A stretch of DNA of 64,000 nt from Methanobacteriota archaeon (GCA_029556335.1 JAKQFA010000006.1:124001-188000); one strand, 5' to 3'. Shown: positions 35,126 to 44,665, numbered from the stretch's first letter. Program-made: numbers and translations. Notes: generated by a model not told the origin, from the sequence alone.

Positions 35126-35776
35126 TTGGCAAACCACAGGATCATAATCTTCACCGGCCCTTCATTAAGTCCGGAAGAGGCAAAAAAGATCTTAAAGGCA
35201 GATTATAGGCCTCCTGTAGGCCGTGGTGATGTCACTAAGGCCATTCACGATAATCCGGTCATAATAGGCATAATTGATGGGGTTTTTCACCAGAAACCAG
35301 CAGTTTCCCACCGAGAGATAATGGATGCCCTGGACGTGGGGATCAAGGTGGTGGGCGGTGCCAGCATGGGTGCTTTAAGGTCAGCAGAACTAGAAGATAT
35401 GGGGATGATTGGTGTTGGAAGAGTTTTTCAGGCATATAAAAATGGTCTGGTGGAATCAGATGACGATGTGGCCGTGGTTTTTGAACCATCTAGCTATGAA
35501 CAGTTATCTGAGGCACTGGTGAGTATGAAATATAACTTCGATAAAGCTGTCAAAAAGGGCATAATATCTCATGAAGATTTAGAAAAACTTTATACAACTG
35601 CCAAGGCTATTTATTATCCAAAAAGGAATTATAACTTGGTTTTTCGAAACTCCCATTTGGAGGATAGGAAAATAAATAGCTTGAAAAAATTTTTAGCCAG
35701 AGAAGGTCGGGATATCAAAAAACAGGATGCAATGGAAGTTTTAAATTACATTAAAAAACGGATCAACTCTTTTTAA
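35126..35776 (+). CDS. tfuA: TfuA-related McrA-glycine thioamidation protein
   Basis: 216 residues. TfuA works with YcaO to turn a glycine of methyl-coenzyme M reductase subunit A into thioglycine in methanogens. The N-terminus IIIFTGPSLSPEEAKKIL, the block PVGRGDVTKAI, VIGIIDGVFHQKPAVSHREIMDAL and GGASMGALRSAEL define the family. TTG start with GGTG upstream. The ycaO gene is not in the window. A larE-like sulfur transferase gene follows after 11 nt, which fits a sulfur delivery role. Confidence 0.93.
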   Translation: MANHRIIIFTGPSLSPEEAKKILKADYRPPVGRGDVTKAIHDNPVIIGIIDGVFHQKPAVSHREIMDALDVGIKVVGGASMGALRSAELEDMGMIGVGRVFQAYKNGLVESDDDVAVVFEPSSYEQLSEALVSMKYNFDKAVKKGIISHEDLEKLYTTAKAIYYPKRNYNLVFRNSHLEDRKINSLKKFLAREGRDIKKQDAMEVLNYIKKRINSF

Positions 35777-35787
35777 ACTGGGCGACC

Positions 35788-36831
35788 ATGAAACTTGAAG
35801 ATAAACTTGACCAATTGAAAAATTACTTCCAGGATCACAAGGTGATAATTGCCTTTTCAGGAGGTTCTGACAGCACACTTCTGGCTAAAATAGCTGAAAG
35901 ATATTCAAAAGAGGCTTTGGCAGTAACCGTTGATAATGGAGTAATGCCTGCGGGGTTCACGAAAAGTGCTCAGGAAATCGCCAGAAAACTAGGCATCAAT
36001 CATTTAATTATTGAAGATGACCTCCTTGAAAATCCCGACTTCTCATCTAATCCACCAAGTCGCTGTTACATATGCAAAAAAAACATTCACGACAGGATAG
36101 GTGAAGTACTGCAGGAGAAAGGTTTTGATTGGGTGGCTGATGGCACCAACCTCACCGATCTTTTTGAGGACAGGCCAGGTGTGGAGGTCAACTACCAGGA
36201 GAACATAAAAATTCCTTTGGTGGAGGTAGGATTGAGCTCTATGGAAGTAAAGGAATTACTGAAGGATATGAAAATTTCTTACACACCATCAACTACTTGT
36301 TTGGCTACCCGAATACCTTCTGGAAGTTTTTTAAGCATGAATAAGCTAAGAAGAATTGATTATGCTGAAAAATTTCTGAAAAACCTCTCAGATACGGATC
36401 AATTAAGGGTTCGTGATGAAGATGGCACTGCAGATATTGAAATGGATTACCATAATTTAGATAATCAAACCCTGAGTTATATCGATTCTGAACTGAAAAA
36501 AATTGGATTTAAGAAAGTGACTTTAAATTTGGCAGGGTACCAAACTCATAAAAAGGATCTAGTTATTTACAGGCCCTGCCAGGACAGTAAAAACCGGATA
36601 ATGTTTGAAGCTGAACTACCCTACCCAGTGGATCTGGAAAAGAGTTGTGAAGAACTAAAAACAATAGGAACCGTTAAATTTTCAAGCGATATGGGGGTAG
36701 CCTTAATAAAGCTGGATGGAGTGAACATTACTCTTTTTTCTAAGGGAAAAATAGTGGCTCGAAATGTTAAAGATAGAAATCACGCTGAGGACATTCTCTA
36801 CCAAATCATGCCCCATATTCGTCGTAGATAA
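35788..36831 (+). CDS. larE: LarE-family ATP-dependent sulfur transferase with C-terminal extension
   Basis: 347 residues. PP-loop IAFSGGSDSTLLAKI near residue 25, VDNGVMPAGF, then C93 and C96 in SRCYICKKNI and C171 in STTCLATRIPSG. A CxxC plus distal Cys is the layout of LarE proteins that carry a [4Fe-4S] cluster rather than sacrificing one Cys. LarE normally thiolates the nickel-pincer nucleotide. About 75 residues after the core (from about 272) form an added domain (VALIKLDGVNITLFSKGKIV). The partner tfuA lies 11 nt upstream, so it might supply sulfur for McrA thioamidation; this is inference. Confidence 0.88.
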   Translation: MKLEDKLDQLKNYFQDHKVIIAFSGGSDSTLLAKIAERYSKEALAVTVDNGVMPAGFTKSAQEIARKLGINHLIIEDDLLENPDFSSNPPSRCYICKKNIHDRIGEVLQEKGFDWVADGTNLTDLFEDRPGVEVNYQENIKIPLVEVGLSSMEVKELLKDMKISYTPSTTCLATRIPSGSFLSMNKLRRIDYAEKFLKNLSDTDQLRVRDEDGTADIEMDYHNLDNQTLSYIDSELKKIGFKKVTLNLAGYQTHKKDLVIYRPCQDSKNRIMFEAELPYPVDLEKSCEELKTIGTVKFSSDMGVALIKLDGVNITLFSKGKIVARNVKDRNHAEDILYQIMPHIRRR

Positions 36832-36881
36832 GTATAAACTGATAGGGAGTAATTAAACAGGAGATTTAAAAATAAATGCTA

Positions 36882-37301
36882 TTAAATCTCTTTTACAACA
36901 TTTTCATATACTCTACGCCGGTGGCTAGTTATTTTTCTTAAAATTCCCCGATCATCGTTGCCATGCAAGCTTATTAAATCCCCTTCCACTTCCAATTCCT
37001 GACCATCTGCTTCCACCCGATTGATCTTTACGGTGATGAGGGAGGCTTCTTCCAGGGCGTCATTGGCTTGGTAGGTATAATCCAGAATCAACTTTTCATG
37101 TGGAAATACTTGGTTAATAGTCCTTTTTATGGTGAGTTCCAAAATCTCGAAAAAGGTTTGCAGCTGGGGAGTCCCCTCCCACCAAAATGTGGCCATGAGG
37201 AATTTTATGTTCAGGGGATGGATGACAACTTCTGACCCATTTTTTGCCACGATCCGAATTTCTTCAGAACTTTCCTTTATCTTTAAGGTTACAGGGGACA
37301 T
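36882..37301 (-). CDS. conserved hypothetical protein, 139 aa
   Basis: I do not recognise the family. A soluble protein with an aromatic block (LNIKFLMATFWWEGTPQLQ), a beta-rich middle (ASLITVKINRVEADGQELEVEGDLISLHG) and a basic C-terminus (LRKITSHRRRVYENVV). It lies immediately after the four-CBS gene on the same strand (1-nt gap), so it probably works with that protein, for instance as its regulated partner. No membrane segment or cysteine motif. Confidence 0.7.
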   Translation of the reverse strand: MSPVTLKIKESSEEIRIVAKNGSEVVIHPLNIKFLMATFWWEGTPQLQTFFEILELTIKRTINQVFPHEKLILDYTYQANDALEEASLITVKINRVEADGQELEVEGDLISLHGNDDRGILRKITSHRRRVYENVVKEI

Positions 37302-37302
37302 T

Positions 37303-38139
37303 TCAATCGGTAATGGACTTAATCAAATCACTAGCCCTAATCAAGCCTACTAGGTCTCCTTCCACGTCAATAACTGGCATCTGTTCTATTTTCTTCTGAC
37401 GCAGTTTGTTGGCACATTCCTTAACTGTGGTTTTGGTGGTGACGATGACTAAGTCAGTGGCAGCCACATCTTTAACCTCTTTATCCGAGAATTGAAGATG
37501 ATTCTTTATGACATAAAGGACATTTTTACTATCCCAGGACCATTTATCCCCCTCAGTACCTACTGAAGTGTTGTGCACGGTCTGTTCAGACACTATTTCA
37601 CTTTCATCTAGAAAATCAGTTTCAGTTAATATTCCGGAAAGCTTTCCATCCTTGTTGAGGGCCAAGAGCACCTTCAAGTTATAATAACGCATGATTTCGA
37701 AGGCCACATTAAGGGGAGTTTTCTCCCAGGTAGTGGGAATATCCTTTAACATGTACTTTTCTGCGGGTTCTGAGAGATCCATTTTCCATAGAGCTTTTTT
37801 CACAAGATCTGAGGCCGTAACCAGCCCCACAAGTTCGCCATCTTTCACTACGGGTACTCTGCGGATGTTGTTTTTTATCATCTTTCGAGCGGCATCCTCC
37901 ACATTATCTTCAGGGGCGACAGATATAATATCCCTGGTCATGATCAGGGCGATCTGTTCTTCATCTGGGTTCTGAACCAGATCAGATCGGGTGAGTATAC
38001 CTACCAAGGTCTTGGTTCTTTTTTTTACTACAGGGAGTCCTGAAACCTTTTTTTCCCTCATTATGTCCAGGGCATGGGAACGATTTCCCGGCACCTGTAT
38101 AAAGTGAATATCCTCTGACATTATCTCTTCTATTAGCAT
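37303..38139 (-). CDS. protein with four CBS domains
   Basis: 278 residues, two CBS pairs: repeats at about 1-56, 64-115, 124-177 and 220-275, each ending in the GxxTxxD-type motif (VGILTRSDLV, VGLVTASDLV, SGILTETDFL, VGLIRASDLI). CBS pairs bind adenosine nucleotides or SAM and signal energy or metal state. A spacer of about 40 residues separates the third and fourth. I start at ATG 38139, preceded by GGTG with a 6-nt spacer, rather than the ATG four codons earlier. Transcribed with the downstream hypothetical gene. Confidence 0.92.
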   Translation of the reverse strand: MLIEEIMSEDIHFIQVPGNRSHALDIMREKKVSGLPVVKKRTKTLVGILTRSDLVQNPDEEQIALIMTRDIISVAPEDNVEDAARKMIKNNIRRVPVVKDGELVGLVTASDLVKKALWKMDLSEPAEKYMLKDIPTTWEKTPLNVAFEIMRYYNLKVLLALNKDGKLSGILTETDFLDESEIVSEQTVHNTSVGTEGDKWSWDSKNVLYVIKNHLQFSDKEVKDVAATDLVIVTTKTTVKECANKLRQKKIEQMPVIDVEGDLVGLIRASDLIKSITD

Positions 38140-38184
38140 ATTGTACACCATCTAAAAAATATTAAAATTAGATAATTATTTTAA

Positions 38185-38616
38185 CTAGTGAACGGCTAGA
38201 ACTGGACATTTAGCTGATCTAACCACTTTTTCTGTTACACTCCCCAGTAAAAACCGGTCCAATCCATGTTTACCAGAAGTTCCCATAACCACCAAGTCAA
38301 CATCTTCATCTTCGATTGTTTTCAATACCACGTCTGCAGGGGAGCCTTCTTTACTGCTGAGGGTTACGTTAATTTCAGGTCCATATTCCTTGATCATCTC
38401 AGAAATCCTATCTAAAGATCTTTTTGCCTCTTCTTTGAGCATTTCCTTAATTCTCACTATAAGATCTTCTGCTGGAAGTCCCACCAGTGAAGATGTTTCT
38501 ATAACATCAAGAACAATGATTTCAGCACCGCTTTGACTGGCAATCCATATGGCATGTTCAGCAGCCTTTTCGGCGTGTTTAGAACCATCGGTAGGTAGTA
38601 AAATTTTGTTGTACAT
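38185..38616 (-). CDS. universal stress protein (UspA family)
   Basis: 143 residues. ILLPTDGSKHAEKAAEHA at the N-terminus and VVMGTSGKHGLDRFLLGSVTEKVVRSAKCPVLAVH at the C-terminus include the ATP-binding GxxG(9x)GS(V/T) motif of the MJ0577 type. ATG 38616 is set by GGTGA with a 4-nt spacer; the longer frame overlaps the end of the amidohydrolase gene. The four-CBS gene follows 46 nt downstream on the same strand. Confidence 0.93.
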   Translation of the reverse strand: MYNKILLPTDGSKHAEKAAEHAIWIASQSGAEIIVLDVIETSSLVGLPAEDLIVRIKEMLKEEAKRSLDRISEMIKEYGPEINVTLSSKEGSPADVVLKTIEDEDVDLVVMGTSGKHGLDRFLLGSVTEKVVRSAKCPVLAVH

Positions 38617-38620
38617 AGTG

Positions 38621-39775
38621 TCACCTCTGGTATAATATTTTACCATCTGTTATTACGCCTATTATGTTTTTCGATTGAGTACGGTTTATGAGGGATAGGA
38701 TCGGATCACGCGAGATCTGTTCTACAATCATTATGTCAGCCAGATAACCCTCTTCCAGTGATCCTAAATTTAAACCGATAGCCTTACCTACGTTCACAGT
38801 TGCCATCTTCAAAATCTCCACTGGGGCAAAATACTTCTGGGTAAGCCCTCTTGTTACCTTAAGGGCGTATTCCATTTCACTGAACATATTTGGAGAATTT
38901 ATCATCACATTATCTGTCCCTAGTAACAGGTTTATTCCCAGGTCCCACATTGTTTTTATGGGGGGTATCCCCGTGGATAGGGCGCCATTGGCTCGGGGAC
39001 AGCAAACTACTGAGAGTTCCTGTTTACTTAGTTTTTCTAGATCAGAGGTGGAGGCTGAAGTTAAATGCACGAGTAATTTGAAACCAGCTTCTAAGGCCCT
39101 TTCTACTTCTGTTTTCCCAGTTAGTTCCTTGGATTGCTGCTGTACTTTTTCATTTTCCGCTACATGGATGGCCGGAATCTTACCTTCTTTAAGACATTCT
39201 CTGGCGATGTTTCGGGCAGTTTCATCATCGATCTCTCCAAAGCCACTTAAACCAATCCCATGGGTGATCTTCAAAATTTCCTGGGCATCAGAGACTATCT
39301 TAGACTTATCAGCATTTTTATCAAGGAAAGAATCCTGCCTCCCCAAAATTAGGCCTCGAACATGAATATCCTCCAGAGCTTCCCGTAAGATCTCAACACC
39401 ATCCACTCCTCCCTCTCTAAAGTCCAGAAAGGTGGTGATCCCACATTGAACCATGTCTTGCAGCGAATCTTTCATGGATCTTATGAGATCTTCTCGTGGT
39501 GTTTCTCGCAATATGCGGTGTTTAATTCCATCTGGTGGTTTTACTATTTTATCCAGTGGTTCCCCATCACCCACATCCCGGGCAACTGAATCACCAAGAT
39601 GTATATGGCTATTTACTAGTGCTGGTGCTACTAGGCATCCCTTAGCATCAATAACCTTTCCCCGGGCCTGGCACTCTGAGATCTCAACAATCTCATGGTC
39701 CTGAATGAACAGGTTTTTACCCATGGGGAGGAGATTTTTCCCATAAAGCAGGGTTCCATTCTGAATGGTGATCAT
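38621..39775 (-). CDS. amidohydrolase family protein (cytosine deaminase/TRZ-like)
   Basis: 384 residues, metal-dependent hydrolase barrel. Metal ligands: VNSHIHLGDS (HxH), the His of AIHVAENE, LLVHLTSAS and the Asp of LLLGTDNVMINSPN. The N- and C-terminal beta sandwich segments (LVAPALVN, EEGYLADIMIVE) are typical of COG0402. The substrate is unknown: the family covers deaminases of nucleosides and triazines. Start at MITIQNG (39775). It precedes the uspA gene with a 4-nt gap. Confidence 0.87.
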   Translation of the reverse strand: MITIQNGTLLYGKNLLPMGKNLFIQDHEIVEISECQARGKVIDAKGCLVAPALVNSHIHLGDSVARDVGDGEPLDKIVKPPDGIKHRILRETPREDLIRSMKDSLQDMVQCGITTFLDFREGGVDGVEILREALEDIHVRGLILGRQDSFLDKNADKSKIVSDAQEILKITHGIGLSGFGEIDDETARNIARECLKEGKIPAIHVAENEKVQQQSKELTGKTEVERALEAGFKLLVHLTSASTSDLEKLSKQELSVVCCPRANGALSTGIPPIKTMWDLGINLLLGTDNVMINSPNMFSEMEYALKVTRGLTQKYFAPVEILKMATVNVGKAIGLNLGSLEEGYLADIMIVEQISRDPILSLINRTQSKNIIGVITDGKILYQR

Positions 39776-39857
39776 ATGAACTGAATCCCCCCTTAACAAC
39801 AATTGTTAACTGAGAATAAATATGACTTCTGCGAGTTGGTGGTGGGGTGTCATGGAT

Positions 39858-41165
39858 TTATCCCACCCTTTTTATCCAGACCTTTATTTTATACCATTTT
39901 TTTCCTTTTTTCACCCATTTATAGGTGTACTTGTACTTGATTTTATACCATTTTTTTCCTTTTTTCACATACTTGTAGAAATATCTGGTACTGTACTTGT
40001 ATGTGTACTGGGTCGTGGTGGGAGTGGTTTTAACGATGATAGTAGCAGGTACTGGATTTGGGGTGTATACTGGTGTGTTAGGTGGATTGTTTACAATTAT
40101 AAGCCGATTGTACTGGGCGCTGAGGTTCTGGGCGCTGGTTACGCTGTGGGACACAACATAGTTCCCAGTTTGGGTATAGGTATGCACAGGATTAGAAGAA
40201 CTGTTTGATTGATAGGTAGTGCCATCTCCAAAGTTCCAGAAGTAAGTGGTGATGTTACTGGCCATACTGTAGGAACCTTCGGTGAAGGTTACTGGATGTT
40301 GGGTGTAGTAGGGACCGGGAATTACTGTGAAAGAGCATCTTAAATCTTCCCGGATACGATTGCCATTGTACCAGTCCTCTGCTGCTGTATCATCATAAAC
40401 AGTGGTTTGTCTGACGGTAGGGAAGCTACCCTGCCAGTTGCCCACAAATGCAGAATATCCGTGCTGGTTTTTCCATATGTTAACACCGTTATAGGTGGTG
40501 CTGGTGGTTAAAGGTTCGTAGTTTTGTTGATTAGCTTCCAGGAAGTTTGAGGCGCCATTAAGGAAGTCGTATATGATTTCTGCCCCATTCCATGCAGTGG
40601 CATAGTAGTTAGCACCTACGCTGGTAAACATCCTTGAAAAATTGTATATGGTTTCTGCAGGATTAGAAACTTCTTTATCCCCCACCCATCCAGTGGAGAA
40701 ACAAGCATGAAGTAAAAAAACTGGTATATTAGCCTTGAAAGGGGCTTCGAACAGACTTCCAGCCCCTTCTCTCATCTGGCCTCCTACTCCCCAAATAAAG
40801 TTACTGGAGTCAATGGAACTGGATGGTGCCCCAACCAGGGAGAATGGGCCCGTAGCTGTGCCACCTTTGTTATCGTAGTTCCCATACTGATAACCACCAT
40901 GGCCCGCATAAATAATGGCGTCTGCATCATACATGCCTTTCAGGATATTTTTGGTAGTTGCGTTTTTTTGATATAGTTCCAGGACATTGTAACCCCTTAA
41001 TTTCAACTGATGCGCTATGTTCTGGGTTTCTTGCAGAGTCTGGGGATAATCAGATAGGGAATCTCCAATAATAAGAATATGGGCATCTGAAGTGGATATG
41101 ATACTTAAAATACAAAAAAAACTAATGATCATCAGTAAAATGGTTTTTCTCATCCCTATAAACAT
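39858..41165 (-). CDS. secreted clan CD-like (caspase/gingipain-fold) peptidase with PKD domain and basic repeat tail
   Basis: 435 residues. A signal peptide (about 5-27, ILLMIISFFCILSIIST) leads to an alpha/beta domain with a His-Gly pair at H89 (IIYAGHGGYQ) and an Ala-Cys at C155 (FLLHACFSTGW), the catalytic dyad pattern of clan CD peptidases. A PKD domain spans about 279-358 (YFWNFGDGTTY), then a Pro/Thr linker and a 49-residue tail of Lys, Tyr and Trp with the unit VKKGKKWYKIK twice. The tail may bind the wall. GGTGA with 5-nt spacer fixes the ATG at 41165. Substrate unknown; wall turnover or surface protein processing are possible. Confidence 0.75.
   Translation of the reverse strand: MFIGMRKTILLMIISFFCILSIISTSDAHILIIGDSLSDYPQTLQETQNIAHQLKLRGYNVLELYQKNATTKNILKGMYDADAIIYAGHGGYQYGNYDNKGGTATGPFSLVGAPSSSIDSSNFIWGVGGQMREGAGSLFEAPFKANIPVFLLHACFSTGWVGDKEVSNPAETIYNFSRMFTSVGANYYATAWNGAEIIYDFLNGASNFLEANQQNYEPLTTSTTYNGVNIWKNQHGYSAFVGNWQGSFPTVRQTTVYDDTAAEDWYNGNRIREDLRCSFTVIPGPYYTQHPVTFTEGSYSMASNITTYFWNFGDGTTYQSNSSSNPVHTYTQTGNYVVSHSVTSAQNLSAQYNRLIIVNNPPNTPVYTPNPVPATIIVKTTPTTTQYTYKYSTRYFYKYVKKGKKWYKIKYKYTYKWVKKGKKWYKIKVWIKRVG
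39887..39968. repeat. two 28-bp direct repeats inside the secreted peptidase gene
   Basis: Identical 28-bp copies at 39887-39914 and 39941-39968, 54 bp apart, encode the VKKGKKWYKI unit of the C-terminal tail. Identity at DNA level across 28 bp points to a recent duplication or ongoing exchange between copies. Confidence 0.75.
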
Positions 41166-41476
41166 TATACTCACCGTCACAGCCTTTGATGGTAGGATTG
41201 ATGAAGCACGGTATTAATTGGTTCTTACTTGTAATAATATTATATGTTGTTTTTAACTATTAATCTTGTCTATTGAATCTAATTTTGACTTTTACTATTA
41301 AGATATTATTTCATAGCCTCTACTCATTTAAATTTATAAGAAAGAACAACTGTCATTTTTTTAAACAAAAAAAAAGTTAGTTATTCGGATATACTTAGGT
41401 TTAATAGTCTAAATTGGATTAAAATAATAAAAAAAAATTTAATTGGTAAATTGGGATATCTGTTGGATAATTAATA
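41166..41476. other. intergenic region between the secreted peptidase and carB
   Basis: 311 AT-rich bases. It should hold the peptidase promoter (a TATA-like run lies near 41325-41340) and the 3' end of carB. Runs of A and T near 41358-41440 could act as a T-tract terminator for carB on the minus strand. No gene seen. Confidence 0.4.
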
Positions 41477-44400
41477 TCATGGCTCGTGGTGATATTCACC
41501 TAGGGACTTAACACCTATTTTACCATCTTCCACATTTTCAATTGCATTTAGGGCGGCACGAGCCCCTGCCAGGGTGGTGACATAGGGTATGTTTAATTCA
41601 ATAGCCATTCTACGTATATAATATCCATCATCCGCTGATTGCTTACCAGAGGGAGTGTTAATGATCAGGGCTACTTCCCCGTTGATTATGGCGTCCCGAA
41701 TGTTGGGGGAGCCCTGGCTAATTTTACGAATAGTTTCTATGTCTCCCAGGCCGTCTACGGCTTTAGCTGTACCCCGGGTAGCCATCAGATCAAAACCCAG
41801 ATCCTGGGCCTTTTCAACAATATCTCGGATCTTGTTCTTATCAGAATCCCTGACACTGATGAATATTTTGCCTTTGTGGGGAAGTTCCATCCCTGCCGAG
41901 AGCAGGGCCTTGTAGTAGGCCACACCAAAGTTTTCATCAATGCCCATACTTTCTCCAGTGGACTTCATCTCCGGACCCAAAACTGAATCAGCCTCTGGTA
42001 ATTTTATGAAGGGGAATATGGATTCCTTAACAGACACATGTTCCACCACAATTTCATCTTCCAGTCCAAAATCCAACAGTTTATGTCCTATCATTAATTT
42101 AGCAGCAATTTTTGCCAGAGGAACACCAACAGCTTTACTAACGAAGGGAACAGTACGACTGGCCCGGGGATTTGCTTCCAGGATATAAACTGTGGGGCTA
42201 TGATCTTCCTCCATTTTCACGGCGTACTGAATATTCATCAATCCCACTACTTCCAATTCCAGGGCCAATTTGTGGGTGTAATTCTTAATAGTTTCTAGAA
42301 CATCGGTTGAAATACTTTGGGGCGGTATTACGCAGGCAGAATCTCCGGAATGCACTCCTGCTTCTTCTATGTGTTCCATGATCCCCCCGATAAACACCTT
42401 TTCACCATCACAGAGGGCGTCCACATCTATTTCAATGGCATCCTCTAGGAACTTGTCCACCAGTATGGGATGATCAGGCGAGATTCGCACAGCCTCTTTC
42501 ATGTATTCCTGAAGTTCCAGATCATCGTAAACGATTTCCATGGCCCTACCTCCCAGAACATATGAAGGACGTACCAAAACCGGGTATCCAATTCTCTGAG
42601 CCACATCCTGCGCATCCTTAAAGGAGTATGCTATGCCATAATCTGCCTGAGGTATTTCCAATTGATTAAGAACTTCGGTAAATCTTTCCCGGTCTTCAAC
42701 CCGGTCTATACTCTCATGGGGTGTTCCTAAAATCTTAACACCATTATTAGCCAGGGGAACTGCCAAGTTGATGCTGGTCTGGCCTCCGAACTGCACCACT
42801 ACTCCGTGGGGCTGCTCTTTCTCCACAATAGCCATAACATCCTCCAGGGTAAGGGGCTCGAAATAGAGTTTGTCGGAGATGTCGTAGTCGGTACTCACGG
42901 TTTCTGGATTGTTGTTGACAATTATGGTCTCTATACCTTCCTCTTTCAGGGCAAGTGCTGAATGCACACAGCAGTAATCAAATTCAATACCTTGACCAAT
43001 CCTTATGGGTCCGGCACCAATAATTATAACCTTTTTATCATTAGAAACAGCTATTTCATCTTCAAACTCATAAGTACTGTAGTAATAGGGAGTTACTGCT
43101 TCGAACTCTGCTGCACAGGTATCCACCATCTTGTAGGAGGGATTTATTCCCATATCCCTTCGGTGCCGGCGTATTTCTTCTTCATCTACCCCTGCTATCT
43201 GGGCCAAGGTCCGGTCTGAGAATCCCATACGTTTGGATTCAGCCATTATAATGGGGTCCTGCAGAGATTCCGGATTGATCTTTTCTTCGAATTCTATGAT
43301 GTTCATTATTTTATGGAGAAAGAACTTATCGATCCTGGTGATGCTGTGGATTTCCTCCAGATCCATACCCTGTTTCAGAGCGGTGTACACCTGGAATATG
43401 CGTTCATCAGTGGGGTTTGCCAAGTCATCCCTGGTGAAGGGAACCTCTTCAAATCCATACCTGCTGATATCCAGGGAACGAATGGCTTTATGCAAAGATT
43501 CTTCAATGGTGCGCCCTATGGACATGACCTCTCCAGTGGACTTCATCTGCACTCCAATCTCCTTACTGATTCCTTTAAACTTATCAAATGGCCATCTTGG
43601 AATTTTAGCCACCACGTAGTCAAGGGTGGGTTCAAAAGATGCGGGGGTTTCCTTGGTAATATCGTTGTCTATTTCGTCCAGGGTCATGCCAATGGCTATC
43701 TTAGCTGAGATCTTGGCAATTGGATATCCAGTGGCCTTGGATGCCAGGGCACTGCTACGGCTCACCCGTGGATTTACCTCGATTACCTTGTACTCTCCGG
43801 TCTCAGGGTGCACTGCAAACTGTATATTGCAGCCGCCCTGAATCTGCAGGGCTCGTATGATCTTGATGGATGCGTTACGCAGCTTCTGATTGTCCACGTC
43901 ACTGAGAGTCTGGGAGGGGGCCAGCACGATACTTTCACCAGTATGGATTCCCATGGGGTCAATGTTTTCCATGTTACATACTATGATGCAAGTGTCGTTT
44001 TTATCCCGCATAACCTCATATTCAAACTCTTTCCACCCAATTACCGATTCATCAATTAGAACCTGGTTAATTAAACTCATGTCCAGCCCCCGGGTGGCCA
44101 CTTCGCGAAGTTCTTCCTCATTATGGGCCACACCTCCACCTGTACCCCCCAGGGTGAAGGCCGGCCGGACAATAACCGGATAACCTATCTCTTCCACGGC
44201 CTTTATGGCATCTTCCAGTGATTCTACTGCTCTGGCTCTGGGCACAGGTTCTTTTAAATTTTTCATGAAACTGTCAAACAGGTCCCGGTCTTCCACGTTG
44301 CGTATAGTTTCCACTGAGGATCCTATGACCTTAATTCCCTCCAGGGCGCCGATCTCTTCCAGACCAGTGGCTACGTTAAGACCAGTCTGACCACCCATTG

Positions 44401-44665
44401 TGGGGAGCACGGCATCGGGTTTTTCCTTTTCTATGATCTTGGCTACTATTTCGGGGGTAAGGGGTTCCACATAGACCTGGTCCGCCATGTTTATATCGGT
44501 TTGGATGGTGGCCGGGTTACTGTTGACCAGAATAGTCTCTATCCCCTCTTCCTGTATGGATTTACAGGCTTGTGAACCTGAATAGTCAAATTCGGCGGCT
44601 TGGCCTATTTGAATTGGTCCTGATCCGATAATAAGTACTTTTTTGATGTCTTTATCCCGTGGCAT
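41477..44665 (-). CDS. carB: carbamoyl phosphate synthase large subunit
   Basis: Makes carbamoyl phosphate from bicarbonate, ammonia (from CarA) and two ATP for pyrimidine and arginine synthesis. The 1062 residues show two ATP-grasp halves, each with GSGPIQIGQ or GAGPIRIGQ, the phosphate-loop TLGGTGGGVA in the first half, NPRVSRSSALASKATGYP and ANPRASRTVPFVSKAVGVP, and a C-terminal MGS-like regulatory domain (IFISVRDSDKNK, TRGTAKAVDGLG). Full length. GAGG lies before the ATG. Follows carA by 69 nt. Confidence 0.97.
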   Translation of the reverse strand: MPRDKDIKKVLIIGSGPIQIGQAAEFDYSGSQACKSIQEEGIETILVNSNPATIQTDINMADQVYVEPLTPEIVAKIIEKEKPDAVLPTMGGQTGLNVATGLEEIGALEGIKVIGSSVETIRNVEDRDLFDSFMKNLKEPVPRARAVESLEDAIKAVEEIGYPVIVRPAFTLGGTGGGVAHNEEELREVATRGLDMSLINQVLIDESVIGWKEFEYEVMRDKNDTCIIVCNMENIDPMGIHTGESIVLAPSQTLSDVDNQKLRNASIKIIRALQIQGGCNIQFAVHPETGEYKVIEVNPRVSRSSALASKATGYPIAKISAKIAIGMTLDEIDNDITKETPASFEPTLDYVVAKIPRWPFDKFKGISKEIGVQMKSTGEVMSIGRTIEESLHKAIRSLDISRYGFEEVPFTRDDLANPTDERIFQVYTALKQGMDLEEIHSITRIDKFFLHKIMNIIEFEEKINPESLQDPIIMAESKRMGFSDRTLAQIAGVDEEEIRRHRRDMGINPSYKMVDTCAAEFEAVTPYYYSTYEFEDEIAVSNDKKVIIIGAGPIRIGQGIEFDYCCVHSALALKEEGIETIIVNNNPETVSTDYDISDKLYFEPLTLEDVMAIVEKEQPHGVVVQFGGQTSINLAVPLANNGVKILGTPHESIDRVEDRERFTEVLNQLEIPQADYGIAYSFKDAQDVAQRIGYPVLVRPSYVLGGRAMEIVYDDLELQEYMKEAVRISPDHPILVDKFLEDAIEIDVDALCDGEKVFIGGIMEHIEEAGVHSGDSACVIPPQSISTDVLETIKNYTHKLALELEVVGLMNIQYAVKMEEDHSPTVYILEANPRASRTVPFVSKAVGVPLAKIAAKLMIGHKLLDFGLEDEIVVEHVSVKESIFPFIKLPEADSVLGPEMKSTGESMGIDENFGVAYYKALLSAGMELPHKGKIFISVRDSDKNKIRDIVEKAQDLGFDLMATRGTAKAVDGLGDIETIRKISQGSPNIRDAIINGEVALIINTPSGKQSADDGYYIRRMAIELNIPYVTTLAGARAALNAIENVEDGKIGVKSLGEYHHEP

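Noticed and set aside
39822..40208. 128-codon plus-strand frame over the repeat tail
   Set aside because: Low-complexity Phe/Ser shadow of the Lys/Tyr-rich tail on the other strand; no ribosome site.
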